A stretch of DNA of 64,000 bases, taken from Kappaphycus alvarezii (taxonomy: Eukaryota; Rhodophyta; Florideophyceae; Gigartinales; Solieriaceae). The notes beneath the pieces were generated by a model, which was not told where the DNA came from, searched no databases, and was given only the letters and a program-made list of their open reading frames with translations. The DNA lies in the NCBI GenBank assembly GCA_002205965.3, contig NADL03000001.1, positions 310,001 to 374,000 of the forward strand, in the 5' to 3' direction. The position numbers were made by a program, and so were the translations under genes. Position 1 is the first letter of the stretch. Each line of letters opens with the position of its first letter. This document shows positions 51,316 through 63,739 of the stretch, piece by piece.

Positions 51316-52860
51316 AACTAAAATGAAAGTGTACGATAGAATAAAAGAGAATACGAAGAAGGGATTATGACTTCTTTGAATGTTATGAGACCAATTTTAA
51401 CAGCTTAGAAACACATTTTCGAGATAAAGCGCATTTCCCAGCACGTGAAAGGAAGCTCTAATCTTATTTGTAGAACAGGTTGCCTTCGGATGAAAGAAAT
51501 AGAGTTTTACGCTCTAAAAAGGCAATAAATTGCGACGAAAGAATCATATTCTATGCGCGGTGCCGCCTCTTGGACAATAAGTCGATAGCCTTCAAACGAC
51601 TATATAAGAAATGGGTACTTTGTGTAGACAAGAAAGCTTAGTAGAAATTGATTATGGTGGCTAGGAGTATAACTGGATGCAAATAAAAATCCCAGAGCTT
51701 TTGATGATATCTAAAACGCTCAAAGGCTCCCAGTATACCTCATGCCTTTAATTCATCCGTTACATGGCTTGTAGAGACGTTATGTATTGACCTTGCGTGG
51801 TTGTTATAGCTATTAAGGACTGGTATGAGGTTAATGCTTATTGAGGTGGAACAAATGACAGAATAGGTAATATCATAGGTCACAGGGTACGATATTTCTC
51901 AAAACAATCAAGTTTGTCGCGAAAGGAATGTCTTGACCATTTGGACCACAGATGAAGTTCTTATCGGACAACTTCCTAGATTTTATGGATGCTTCGGTCC
52001 AAACATATGTCGTCAAGCACATTCCGTATCCGGGTTTCGTTCTTTCCCATAATTAAATGGCAATCGGGAGGGCATAAATGATTATCGGTACATTCAAGCA
52101 CACTACTAACGTTTATTACACTATTTTAGAGGCAAACAGACTTAAGTACTGCAAAAATTCCAAATAGTTACCTTTTTCCTAGGTATAGGTGATATAAGAG
52201 GGAGTGATGGCGCGAAACACTTGTAAGTTTCCGCGCGGCCCTCGAGGCTACTTGATTCATCCATTCAGGACTCCAAGGTTTTAGCCGAGCGACCGCTTCT
52301 TCCTCGCTTGAATATTTGACAGGAGGCGTATGCGAGCTGTTTTCAGCACATTCGTCTTTCGCTACTATGTTTTTGGTTCATTGGTTGGACACAAGCTTAT
52401 AGTGGCTTTTTTGAATCATCTCAGTCGCTTACTGCGGTTTTTGTTGAAGTATAGGATGATTTATAAGAGAAAAAACCCTAAGGGGATCGCACTGAACACG
52501 TATGACTGGGAATAGCAGCTCTGTCGAGGGAAACGAAGCAGATAAGAAGGCGCAGACAGGAAGTGAGGGCAAGGAAGGCGTTTCGAGGGCATGAACAGTT
52601 TAAAGAGGGTCTAGTAGGGTTGTTGCGGAGACAGCAGGTTTTTTGAGGGTAAAATGGGCGCTTGAAAGGTAGTGAGACTACAGATGATGCATACAGAAAC
52701 TAGATTAGTTTATATCAGTTTTTTTGAAAGTAGGGCAATTGCAAGAAAGTCAGAGCCGAGCGCTGAGCGAGCAGGCATGATGAGGTTTGAGGAAGCTGTG
52801 TGAACAGAGCTACCTAGAGTAAAAGTACAGCAAAGTGTCGTCATCGGGGGACTTAGCTTC
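51316..52860. other. Region without recognisable gene
   Basis: The expected Gypsy-beta integrase was not found. Short frames show no HHCC or DDE pattern. Confidence 0.4.
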
Positions 52861-52865
52861 AGTTA

Positions 52866-53325
52866 GTGTCTACCGGACCGTTTCCCTCATATGAAGACAA
52901 AGTTTAGGGCTTTTTTTTAAAGTTAACACTTTTTTCTTCTATTTTTGTGCTAACCTATAGTTAAAACAGTGTTAAAGCTCGATAAAACAAAAAACCATGA
53001 ATCTCGGTAATTTAACACTGGTCCGAGTATGCCCCACTTTCTGCCACTCGATAATTCTCGATTTTAGTGCTAATTTACCACAATTTAACCTTTCACTACC
53101 TGCAGGTGGATGCATTTGACAAAATGATGTGGCGTTTGAAGCTGCAGAGCAACAGTTTACTGTAATCCTATAGCTATATAGAATATTTTCTAGTAAATAT
53201 TTTCGTGCCCAAAAAAGTTTTTAATTGCCTCCACTTACTGTAAATATTTGTATGACAAAGAAATTTGTCCTCACATGAGGACAAAGTTTACCTCACATGA
53301 GGACAGTGCTTTGGCGGATAGACAC
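52866..53325. mobile_element. MITE-like element, 460 bp, flanked by TA
   Basis: The left end GTGTCTACC (52866) and the right end, reverse-complemented, GTGTCTATC (from 53325) form terminal inverted repeats. TA sits on both sides (52864-52865 and 53326-53327), as expected for a duplicated TA target. Subterminal CCTCATATGAAGACAAAG on the left matches CCTCATGTGAGGACAAA on the right, where the block is doubled (CCTCACATGAGG at about 53269 and 53291). The interior is AT-rich and non-coding. Size, TA flanks and short inverted repeats suggest a non-autonomous Tc1/mariner-like or related DNA element. Confidence 0.6.
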
Positions 53326-53329
53326 TAGG

Positions 53330-55715
53330 GGGTGAATTTATTAGTGTTCCTCATAACCAACATTAAAATTATGAGCCCAAAATAAGGTAGGATTAAAAAT
53401 TAGTACGGTCAATAGGGCCATTCTCCGAGAAAAAGAACAAGACAGATGCAGTTTCGATATTTGGAAAAAATTAATAGAAACTGTACCAGTGCGTAAAATA
53501 TTACTGTACTGAACTGTAATGGACATTGAAACCTTTTATGAAGGTTTCTCTTTTGTAGCACAATAAAAGTTAATTTTTCGTTTAATTTACTGGACTACTA
53601 CCGCAGTAAAAGATCTAGTCCTTACTGCATATTCAGTTTGTATACAGCGGCATGTAATATAAAAAAATACAACAAGATATGTGGTTTAATTGATATTCAA
53701 ATATATAGCTATTTAATGTAACGCACATTTTGATGAAAAAATATGATGTGACCAGTGAGTGATGGCCTATTATATTACGAACTTTGAAATGCGCCTCATC
53801 TATCGAAAGAAACTGTTTACAGCTAGAGATGGCGAAAATTTACTCAGAACCGTTTGTGAATACCCTTTCTACACTGCATCTGCCGTGTGAAGCCAAAAAA
53901 TCTGCTCCGATTTGCGCATACAGGGAGTTCAGGAGCACTTCGAAAAGAATGGCGGTGCAAAAAGAAGAAATGTATTTCTTATTAAACCTATACGGATTAA
54001 AATCTAAATTTCCGTAATCATGGTATACTTTTAGCAACAGATCGGATCTATTGTACAGTATTGGTAAGGTTTTACAAGAATAGACCAAAGAAACCTTATC
54101 ATCTGAATAAACAGACCAATGTAATTTTCATAATACCATCAGGTGTAAAAGAACTTAAACAGCCGTAATTTTAAATGAAAAAACAGAATAAGTTCCAATC
54201 GGAGTTGAAACAGAGGGTAGAAACCATCTGTAATCAATTTAGTCAGAATTTTCAAGTTAAAGGAGAAATGCCATACATTTCATATATATTCCAAGGACGT
54301 ATAAGAATAACAATAAAAAAGTGTAATAAGCTATTCAAGGTCTTCTAGAAAACTCTTAAAAGAATACAGAAAGACGTAGATAGAACTCCAGTTACCTCTG
54401 GCAAAGTAAATTTATCAATGAAACTTTGAAATTCTATTTTCTTTTCTCTTGGAAATAGTTTCAATTAATTTAACAGGCATAAATAGTTAAATTCTATTAT
54501 CAGTTTGAAATTTACGTGATTAAAGATGGACAAACCATGTTAAATTGATTCAATTTGATTATCTATGCGAGTTTTCGAGTAGAAAACGAAGCTTAAATTT
54601 ACAACCATTTATATTGTATTTTTATTAACAAGTTTATCGAAGTACTGTTCTGGAAAGAACCAATGAATTCAATTCAGATGTTAAACTAAAAAATGACTCA
54701 AATACTTTTTGATCATTACTACGACTCGCAAGAACTAAACAAAATGATTTGTACCATAATTAAGAAATATAAATATGTAAAAACATCATGGAATAGTGAG
54801 TTCCCGCCCAATTTTTTTGGGATTTGTGGATAATGAAGTTACACGTTACAAGAAAATCTGTTCTTCATTAGTGAAATTTAGGGTTTTAGTTGTGAATTAA
54901 GTTACAAAAAACCCCCTACTAGCAAAAATTGTCACAACCCAAAACCACAAATCCTTGCTTTGAACCCTTAGCCCCCCTACTCATCAAGTATAACATTTTC
55001 CCTACCTTAAACCACATCTATATTTACAAAATGTACCTTAGTCCTTAAGTACCAAAATGTAGAGAAATAGTCACTGAAGAGACGTATTATTATCCTGATA
55101 CATCTACCGCTAGTAAAATACCTCAGTAAATCGAAATAAAATCACTTGAAGGTAGTCAAATCAGAACATATCTTCAAAATCATACTTTAAAAATGATGGT
55201 GTCTCATAATATGGTGAATATCATCCTTTAGACGATAAGGATTCTCAAAATTTTAGCAACTCTTGGATTTCACAAGCACGGACCCCCCAAGAAGATGAAC
55301 AGGAAGCTTTCCAGCTAAAACTCCCTTCCAAAATCTCAAATCGCCCTCCCACGGTACTACAACTTCAGTACAAAAAGTACCACCTATTCTACAAATGTAT
55401 TCAGTTACCAAATTCAAAACGGAAATACGCTGCAATTCAAGTCCCCTTATTTCTGACACCAATACAGTTTCCGATGCTTAGGAGGTAGTAGCAGAGGTGA
55501 CTTCTAGTAGGGAAAGAAGAGAAGTCGTTCGAGGGTTTTTCGGATAAGACTTTAATATTGATCAAGAAAATACTTGTGAGTAAAGCTTGTGTAAAAAAAT
55601 ATGGAAAATCAATAAAAAATGTTAAGAAAAAAGCAGAGCGGGAAAATAAGATTGGGCTGATGAACGAAGAACATAAACTTTAAGTGTACTGAAGGGCATT
55701 TATAGCCTGATCTAG
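53330..55715. other. AT-rich region without recognisable gene
   Basis: Long AT-rich stretch with chance frames (53784-54017 plus; 55253-55462 minus). The latter reads WEGDLRFWKGVLAGKLPVHL and is the most protein-like, but no family is apparent. Confidence 0.45.
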
Positions 55716-55718
55716 GAA

Positions 55719-55816
55719 TTAGAGACGGGGTAAAACAAACTGCCTTATAAGACTGGCGTGAAGCCAGTCGTGACGCACCCCGCGTTGAATTAAACCGTCA
55801 CCGTAGCATGTTTTTC
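55719..55816. repeat. Structured dispersed repeat, copy 2
   Basis: Homologous to 33655-33751. Hairpin B is perfect here: GACTGGC (55751-55757), loop GTGAA, GCCAGTC (55763-55769). Hairpin A is worn (GTAAAAC against GCCTTAT). Over the first 51 aligned bases the two copies differ at about 15 sites, 14 of them transitions. Outer GACGG and CCGTC are kept. Confidence 0.6.
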
Positions 55817-55829
55817 CCTGAGGACAGAT

Positions 55830-58800
55830 TGATCCTGTCTAAAGTTCAAGTCCGGAGTATGTTAGTATGTCCTTTGATTTGATGTCAAATTCCTCGTTTC
55901 AGGCGGCGAAGGTAGAAGAGGAGGGCACCATTTTCGTGAGCACTGCGTAATTACAGGATCTTATATCATACGCTGTTTTCCCGATCTCAAAAAGCGGTCT
56001 AATCAGTGCAAAAAATCTGTTTCATTTTTCTCAAGAGACAGCAGGAGGAGTAGCTTAGTATTAATTAATTTAGTCTTTCCCAAAGATGCAATAGTTGACT
56101 GAACTGAAAATACGTCTTATAATTGTTCTCCAGCGTCTAATAGAGATGGGCGCGGTCATTAGACGTTCGTTAAGGCGTGGAATTTCTTAGATGAGTTCTG
56201 ATCGGCTCTTGCCGTCACTGATTCCCGTGTTGATTAATAGATAATATAAGGGTTCATTTGTTTCGGAGCTCTTTAAACAGCTGCTCCTGTTTTGACACAA
56301 GCAATTTTACATATTTTCTGATTGAAACAATCTCTTAAATGGTTACATAAACTATGATGCTTGCTTACAGTTTTGAAACATGAAGAATGAGGTCCTCATT
56401 CTCCATTTTTGCGTAAATTTGCCTCAGTTTATGTTATTTTTGCAAGACGGTACTATTTATAGGATGTTATATTACATGAATCCAGGCCACTCTCAAAACA
56501 ACCTTTCATGTCACACCTTTACCATAATTCCCATACGATTTCTACCTTTGTCGAATTTCATTTGAGTGATAATGAGAACATTTATATTTTTCTGTTACAA
56601 TTTTACAAACAGAACGGCTTTTCCATACTTCTTATGCTTAATAGTTGAGCGCTTGAAAGTCAATTTGAGTTTAACAAGTTGTATTTACGCTAAGAGAGCT
56701 GCTTTATGTTACACATTAATTATCGTTCTTGTTTTTAGCTTTATCAAATTCTGCACTATCTTAGATTACTACACAAAGACCAGATGAGAGTATCCTCCGA
56801 ATGTCTGGCCAAAAGCCAAATCAGTCAATACAAAAAATACAGACATGATATTTTCAACGCCTTACTCAGTTGGAACTTTATACGTATTTATATATCATGA
56901 CATGCTTACAGCAACTCACTGGTGTTGTGTAGTTCCACTCTCAAAACGTTCCAGGCGATGAAGAAATCAGTAGGCATCGGTCGAATTTTCACCGCTACAG
57001 AGTTGCATCCACGGGTACGTCGAACCAGAAATTTTTGGTTGCTTCATCACAAGAATACATTATTACTTCTCCGTTAGCACTAGCTCTGCACCAGTAAAAT
57101 TAGAGAGATAGAAAGCAAAAAAATAGAGATTTGTGCTCAACCTCGTTGAGGATCTAGAAACGGACATTGATCTTGCCACAACATCCTCACTTCAGCATTA
57201 ATATAAGATTTATCTCTGCTTTTGGAGTTCTTGTCTTTTGAAACATAGGGATAGTTTAAAAAAACCTCATTTAAAAGCACGCCGCATATACATAAATGTC
57301 CAATGCTTCCTGCCTGATGAATGGAATCAAGGCCACTTTCGGATGACGCGGTTACGATGATAATATCTTAAGAGTGTAAGCTTACAAAAAATCTCCTCAA
57401 TCCTTAATTGAAGATGTGGACTCATTTCAGGAAATGACATGACTTTCCAAATACTAAACTACCCAACTTCCTCCCCTTTTTTTAAACTGTGATGAAAAAA
57501 TAGATAATAAATGATTGGCATAATTCAGGTGATATTGTTCTAATAGCACCGGTTTTATGGCCTCCTAAGTAACGCAATGCAGCAAAAGTATCTATAATTT
57601 AACGTGGATATCAAAAAGCATTTCAAAGTTGTTTGTAACCAACAGTATGAATCCATTTCTTTCAAATACAATGCTTTCTTTTGCCTGTAACTTTTCTACT
57701 GGTGTCCAAGAAAAACAATTGCTCCGAAATTTGAGATAAGAGAGAACGCAAATAGCCCAGTCACATGATAATATCTTGATACGTTTATGAAGGAGTTCAT
57801 TAACACGTTACAAGACGAACGAATTTCTATCTCCGAGGATAAGTATAGCTAACAGGTTCAAAATTATTTGTATGTTCTTTTTTTGAAGACCTTAATATCT
57901 AAAATTTATGTAGTCATTGAACAATTTCACGATTCTGGTATATTAGATCATTGTTTCAACCCCTCTGGGAGAGATAAAATTTTCGATTCATAAAGTTCTT
58001 AGAAGCATTGTTAGTTAACTAATGCTGTCAGTGCATTGATTACCCCTTTTTGCAGAGAGCTTATCACAATTATAATTGAAACATTGATTCGGATCTTCAT
58101 CTCCATACTGAGGACTGGAAATTTTACACTTAACAAATCATATGATGTAATAGATCTAGTTGAAGCAGAGATGCATGGTGAGCTATCTATAGACGTTCCG
58201 CCATCAATTAAATAGTTACAAGAGTCACAGGTACCTGCTTCAGTGTCGAAGTGGACGTAAATTTCAGAGAATTCAGTGTAAGTCAAGGCTGTGATTATTC
58301 GCTCGGCCGAATCGAGCTCATCTGACACAATCCGATATTTCGTTGTATTTTGAGATAGCTTATACCGGGTGTACTTCTCTGAGGTGCTTCTCTATGTCCG
58401 TTTACAAAGAAATTATGGGCATAAAACTTTTTGGTATGTAATAAATTTGCTTAAGTCACGCAAAGTTCATCTGAAAAGTCCAGAAAAGGTGTTTATTAAG
58501 CTATTTATTTTACTTCCGCCCCAGATTTTTCATTTTCTGTACCCGAAGTTTTACCAAAAAAAATCTCGCTATCGATCTCATCTTAGCCTCAAGAGTTTCT
58601 GAACCACATGTTAAACTATCCAAAGTTAAATTAGATCATCTAGAAGTGCAGCGTTTACATCTCAAGTTACAAAAAAGCGACCATCGCAGTCAATATAATT
58701 TCGAACAAAATATCTTTCGTTATTAGTTTCTACATCAACAGAAACGAATTAATCCCCAAATTCGTTTCGAGCCCTTACTCATTGTTATCATTCATTTTTA

Positions 58801-59230
58801 CCTCATCCAAATCGATCACAGGAGCCTCTTTCCTATCAGCAACTCTGTTGGAGATAAATGGAGCTTGTAACACCTCTCTTCCTGTTCAGCACTATGACGC
58901 TGTAATGAGAGGCCTAAAGTTACTTAATCATATATAATATGAAACCTTTTTGTTCTTTAACTCGTTGTAGGCCCCTTTGTGATTCCTATTCGCTTTTCCG
59001 ATTATTGCGTTTTTTCTCTGTCGACAAATAAGTATTCAGAGCCATTTTTGATCGACAAATTCTTTTTAAGATTTGGAACACCGTCATGTGTGAAATATGT
59101 ATTCTTGGAATGAGTTTCTCGACTCCTCTGGTTCCATGTTCTTAATGGTTTTAGTTGAAACTATTGTTAGGTTCTCATTTCCGTAAGGGGATAGCTATTT
59201 CATCACTAATGATTAGGCCTTCCATTAGCT
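55830..59230. other. AT-rich region without recognisable gene
   Basis: About 3.4 kb with only short frames. The minus frame 58011-58328 (105 codons, CDSCNYLIDGG) has a pair of Cys but no recognisable domain. Frames at 56380-56787 are Phe/Leu/Ile-rich and probably compositional. Confidence 0.45.
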
Positions 59231-59239
59231 TTACGAATT

Positions 59240-59930
59240 ACTTCTTGGAGCTCAATAGCACGTATAATATTGTCTCAGACTCCTTAGGTTCAAAAAATGT
59301 CTAATTCAAGCTTTAAAGACCAGCTTCATCCTCTGACCATGCAAATGACTCGTTCGCTTCAAAGAAAGTCGTTAAACCCTTTCGATATATATGCGAATAG
59401 CTCCTATATTTTTTTCGCTAGAGGCTCTTCCCTCTCAAATTATTGCAATGAATTGCACTGGGAGAGATTTAATTCACCTATCTGCTGTTTTACGGGCGCG
59501 CTTGACACAACAAAGAACATTCCCTTGTGTGTGCAGGTTCTACCTTGCTTCTATCTCTCCCTCGTCATCTGTTCCTCTCTGGCTGCGGTGGCACAGCGAT
59601 GGTGACACGGACGCTGAGAAGTACGGAGTTTCAGATTCAGTCTTCCTGTATACTCGTTGAATCCGATTCTTAGTTGTGCACAAACCCCACAATGGCGCGG
59701 GCGAAGCAGTCGGCGAGGTTGAGCATGGGAGGTAAAGTAGGACCCGCAAGCAAGAAGCGCGGCGCAGAGCGCGCAAGCCGAGAAGCGCAAGCAGAAGCGC
59801 GATGAAGGCGTGCAAGCAAGATCAGAAGCGAAAATCTCGAGCAAGCAAGCGCAGACGAGGGCGCGTTGATGTGGAGGCTCGGGGTAAGGGCTTGAGGACG
59901 AGCCGCCGAGCTGAAATACTGTATTGTACA
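59240..59930. other. Spacer with an imperfect GCGCAAGC-type repeat
   Basis: Between about 59740 and 59860 words such as AGCGCAAGC, AAGCAAGA and AGAAGCGC recur irregularly. Overlapping frames on both strands look compositional. The upstream frame 59297-59605 has no motif. Confidence 0.4.
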
Positions 59931-60010
59931 TTATAAGATCCCGTTCTCCTCCTTTGATGCGTGGTGATGGGTAAAAACGCTGCGTTGGCGATATTTTTTA
60001 TAAATAAATC

Positions 60011-60032
60011 ACAGTACAGGCCTCTGTACTGT
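60011..60032. repeat. Perfect inverted repeat (hairpin)
   Basis: ACAGTACAG, loop GCCT, CTGTACTGT: nine paired bases with a four-base loop, about 200 bp before the Gag start of Gypsy-alpha copy 2. It could be part of the element's LTR. Confidence 0.7.
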
Positions 60033-60139
60033 ACGGGTTATGTCTGTATTGAGACTAAATAAATAAATTTCAGTACTCTAGTCTACAAAGAAATTTATTT
60101 ATTTTCTAGGAACCACCGGCCAATATTAGCCACACGCGT

Positions 60140-60220
60140 CTCGGGGCTTGCTTATATAGGCTAATTTTTGGGTGCACGCGAGTAGAGTGCGGACAAATGC
60201 ACTAAGACCACACCAACATG
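60140..60220 (+). promoter_or_regulatory. Gypsy-alpha copy 2 promoter and leader
   Basis: A TTATATAGG box lies at about 60150-60158, followed by a short leader and the Gag ATG at 60218-60220 (MVILQR). The spacing from TATA to ATG (about 65-80 bases) is similar to copy 1, though sequence similarity of the leader is weak. Confidence 0.5.
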
Positions 60221-61040
60221 GTAATTTTGCAAAGGGCTGAATCTCCCGGCTCCAGTGCGGTAGTGTCTACCGCACTAGCGATGTGCGCAAATTCTTCTTT
60301 TTATAAGAGAATGTCTTTATCGGTATAGACCTGATCCGAAGAAATTACACTCTCCTTGGGCATATAAACAGTTTTGCTTTCGATTTCTACTACGAAACAT
60401 TGTCCTCGAATTGTGAACTAGTAGATAGGCAAAAAAATACTCTATTGTCAAGTAAAAAATTCTTCGAGTATTTCGTCAAGGAAGAATTTCCTCAAGAAGT
60501 CATCCGACAGGCATTAGAAGTTGGGTTTCGACATCCAGTACATTGCTAGGACGATTCAGGAAATGGATCGCCTTTGTGAGCAAGCCTTCTTTCACAAGTT
60601 GCAAGATTTGGACTTATACGCACCGACGCCTGCAGCCACGAGTATCTACATAAGCTCCTAGCTTTCCGTGGACTTGCAGATTACTCAGGCATTAAGAATG
60701 CTCTAAGCTACTTCCATTCTAGTCGCTTCATGTTCATTGGCCCTTCAAGCCGTGTTTCAGACGTCCCACCAGCCAGGTTGTGGTTCATCCGGATTCCAGC
60801 TCCAGAAAAATTGAGAACAAAATGTGTTAGCTAAGATCTCTGAATTGATATATTTTTAAAAAAGATGAAGGTCGATAGCGGTGCAGGACCTTTTCGGCAC
60901 AGCAGAGGGAAACATATTTCGTCAATGCTCTTATTTCAACGAATGAGTTACTAGCGCCGTGGACTGCGAGAAGAACATCCACCGCAATACTCGCTGCTCA
61001 TATTGCAGAAAGATGGATCATTCTGAAGCCAGTTGTTGGT
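60218..61040 (+). pseudogene. Gypsy-alpha copy 2 Gag with intact zinc knuckle
   Basis: Starts MVILQRAESPGSSAVV, parallel to copy 1, then shifts frame to continue FFFYENVFIGIDLIRRNY and FVKEEFPQEVIRQALEVGF. YFHSSR and PPARLWF blocks follow at about 60710-60790. CSYCRKMDHSEASC at 60995-61036 is a canonical C-x2-C-x4-H-x4-C knuckle. Multiple frame changes. Confidence 0.7.
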
Positions 61041-61428
61041 CTGCCGCTAGGGACAGTTCTTCAGGAGCTCTCGGTAACAACGGGGAGAGGGGGAACATGG
61101 AACAGCAGACCAGGCTAATGTATTAGGCGGAAGCCATTCAGACACCGATTCTACTGTTGAAGAAGTCTTAAATCCAACAAAAGGGACCGCTGAGGGCGAT
61201 ACTTTACCAAAACAGCCTTGCCAAGGAAACTACGAGGGGAATCCGATATCCCGTCGTGAATAACCACAGCAAGCCCGAATTTATTCCATCAATCCCTCCG
61301 GTAGAAGAATTCTGTAATTTGAATCGCAGGAAGAAGCCGAATAAGTAAAATTTCGCGAGGAAAAACTCAAGCAAGATCCAAGAGTAGGTGGGAAAATGTG
61401 AAGATGTGTCAGAGCTTGAGAATGCCAA

Positions 61429-61955
61429 TTGCGGTCTGACATTTGGCCTGCTCCTTCGTGTAGACGCAGATGGAGCTACCAAGGTAATGCGCCGATTGCT
61501 CGGGAAGCAATCAGTTCCAGCGTCGCAGTCATACCCATCGAAGAGTCTCGCCTATTACGCGTTGTAAACATAAATTTTACAGCACTGAGTTTGGGCTTAG
61601 TTTGGGCTTTGTTAGACTCTGGAGCCGTACTCAACGTGATGTCTGCCTTCTCGTCCCTTCGCTTATATCTATCGCCGAATTATACGTCAGAGAGATAACA
61701 GCGGCTAATGGAGAAACTTCATCTTGTGTCGACTCGTTTCTGAGTGTTCCTACCAGAACAATGGGTCAAGTTAGACTACCTTTTCACCGAAAGTCTCCAT
61801 TTAACATAATCATTGGACTTCCTGCGCTCCCATCTATGCGCGCGAGCCTAGATGTTGGAGCGCAGAGTGTGTACCTGTACATCGGGTCCGAAGAAGTCAT
61901 ACTTCTGCTCGAATCTGAGGTAAAAGCAACTGACAAGAAGCTCGTCGTAGGCTAA
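61429..61955 (+). pseudogene. Gypsy-alpha copy 2 protease
   Basis: WALLDSGAVLNVMSAF carries catalytic Asp at 61615-61617 with Ser-Gly-Ala. After a frameshift near 61690 the text resumes EITAANGETSSCVDS and NIIIGLPALPSMRASLDVGA, ending near 61955. The active-site triplet is intact, unlike copy 1. Confidence 0.8.
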
Positions 61956-62339
61956 GATATCGGCACTCCCAGCGAATATTTCACATTTGATTCGAAAGCT
62001 TGGCCGGAGTCATAGGATTCGTCCGAAGAACAACTTGTTTTGTTCATCCGCGGATGCTTGATGCCAAAATGAGAAGAAAAGCCTTCTGCGAGAGAAAGAA
62101 CCACCTTTGAGGAAGAAGATGAAATTCATGGAGCTCTGAGGGCTCGTCTAGCGCACTTTTCAAGAAGAATGACAGGCGTGAATAAGCGATTCTATCCAAA
62201 TCAATGGAATGTTCGCTTGGAAGATGTACGAGCTCCATCCTGCGCTTCTCCACTTGAACACAGGTTTGAGCTAAAGTAAAAAACCCCAGTTTACCACAGA
62301 GCTCTTCGTCTGTCTCTGCGCCACAATGACACGGTTCGA

Positions 62340-62830
62340 AAAGAAGTTGACAAAATGTTGCAAACAGGTATTACTACCCCAGTGTCTTCGACATGGTCCT
62401 TTCCTGTATTTATCGCCTCCAAAAAGGACGGAAATCCCACATTCTATGTGGAATACCTACCGCACTTTGAACTGTTAGATGAAGGCCGATCGATGGTCCC
62501 TGCGCAAGATAGAAGAAGTATTCGACGACATAAAGTTTGTTTGGTATTCACTACCCTCTACTTGTTCTCAGGATACTGGCAGGTTTGCATGAGCGAGGAT
62601 TTTAAGGAGATGAAGATCTTTGTTTGCCTTTATGGTACGTTAAAGTTTGATGCTATGCCCTTGTTCTTCTCATGATTGCGCCGTAAACTTTTCAGCGCAT
62701 GATGGTCTATGTTTTTGCAGGGCATTCCTTTGCCCGCGTTTATCTGGACTACTTTTTAGTCTTTTCTAACTCCGTCCAAGGAGCACAGTGATCACTTAAG
62801 CACGATTTTTTGACGCTATCGGAAAGGTAT
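62340..62830 (+). pseudogene. Gypsy-alpha copy 2 reverse transcriptase
   Basis: TGITTPVSSTWSFPVFIASK and KKDG open the fingers. LYLFSGYWQVCMSEDFKEMK is the motif A region, LKFDAMPLFFS the MPFGL block, and VYLDYFLVFSNS (62741-62752 for YLDY) the catalytic site. There the second Asp is Tyr, so the polymerase is dead. The frame 62355-62675 covers the first half. Confidence 0.8.
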
Positions 62831-62832
62831 TA

Positions 62833-63420
62833 TTGAAGCTCAAGCCCACTAAGGGTGACTTTGCGAGATCAGCGTTGAAGTTTCTAGGACAAAAAGTTGA
62901 CAAAGGTGGAGTTCACGCCGACAAAGAGAATATTGAGCCCATCAAGGAATGCCCGATCCGAGGGATACGACTGAGTTGCTCGTTATCCTTGAACTTGCCA
63001 GTTATTATCGCCGTTTTATTCCGAGCTTTGCCGATATTATTGCCGCGTTGCAAGCTTCTACGTCTGTCGATAAAAGATTTCAACTGAACGAAGGAACTGT
63101 TGGAGGCATTCGAGAATTTGAAAGAGAAGCTCACCTTCCCACGGGTTCAGTCATTTCCAGACTTCGACTCTCCGTTTATAGTGGAAACTGATGCTTCAAT
63201 CGTCGCAGTGGGGTAAGTTTTCGCCAAGAAAAGGGAAGACGGGAAGATGAACCCCACCATGCAGTACGCTAGCGCACCATGAGTTAGGCTTAGAGGATCT
63301 ACTCCGCATGTGAAAGTCAAGCCTCTGTATTAATTTTCGCCTTACGGAAGTTTCGGGTATACCTATTGTCGACAAATCCATTAGTTTTCGTTAACGATCA
63401 TTAAAACTTTCGCTATTCCT
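62833..63420 (+). pseudogene. Gypsy-alpha copy 2 connection and RNase H
   Basis: LKPTKGDFARSALKFLGQKV and GGVHADKENIEPIKECP, then (shifted) LELASYYRRFIPSFADIIAA, the YYRRFI connection. FDSPFIVETDASIVAVG starts RNase H, and LIFALRKFRVYLLSTNP its later part. Stops and frameshifts throughout. Confidence 0.75.
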
Positions 63421-63739
63421 TCAAAAAGAACGAAATCCAAGGAAGGTTGACGCGATAGAGTTAATTTCTCGCGGAGTACGAGTTCGAAGTCTAGTATGGG
63501 CCGGGCCCAAATAGCGTCGCCCCGGGCTATCGCGAGTCGTCCCTAATTAATCTTTGTCATTCAGGTGTGAAGAAAGAAACTTGGTTGCAACAGTTGGTTC
63601 AGTCACTGTCAATTCATCGGAATCCAATCTTATTTAGGTCGCTCGTCATCTGGAGGAATTTAAGATAGAAGAAGGAGACGAATCTAAGAGGCGTGCAATC
63701 AAGCGTATCGCGAAGTGATTCATGGTTTGGGGAGGGAAA

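Noticed and set aside
54870-54900. TTTAGGG telomere-like word
   Set aside because: A single occurrence in AT-rich DNA, no array.
55835-55880. tRNA-like GTTCAAGTCC near the structured repeat
   Set aside because: No matching acceptor, D-arm or anticodon arm could be folded around it.
56380-56787. Two consecutive hydrophobic frames that look like membrane proteins
   Set aside because: Phe/Leu/Ile richness is expected from T-rich DNA; no conserved feature.
60254-60276. Perfect 10-bp hairpin (AGTGCGGTAG, loop TGT, CTACCGCACT)
   Set aside because: It lies inside the Gag coding sequence of Gypsy-alpha copy 2 and arises from small deletions relative to copy 1; probably chance.
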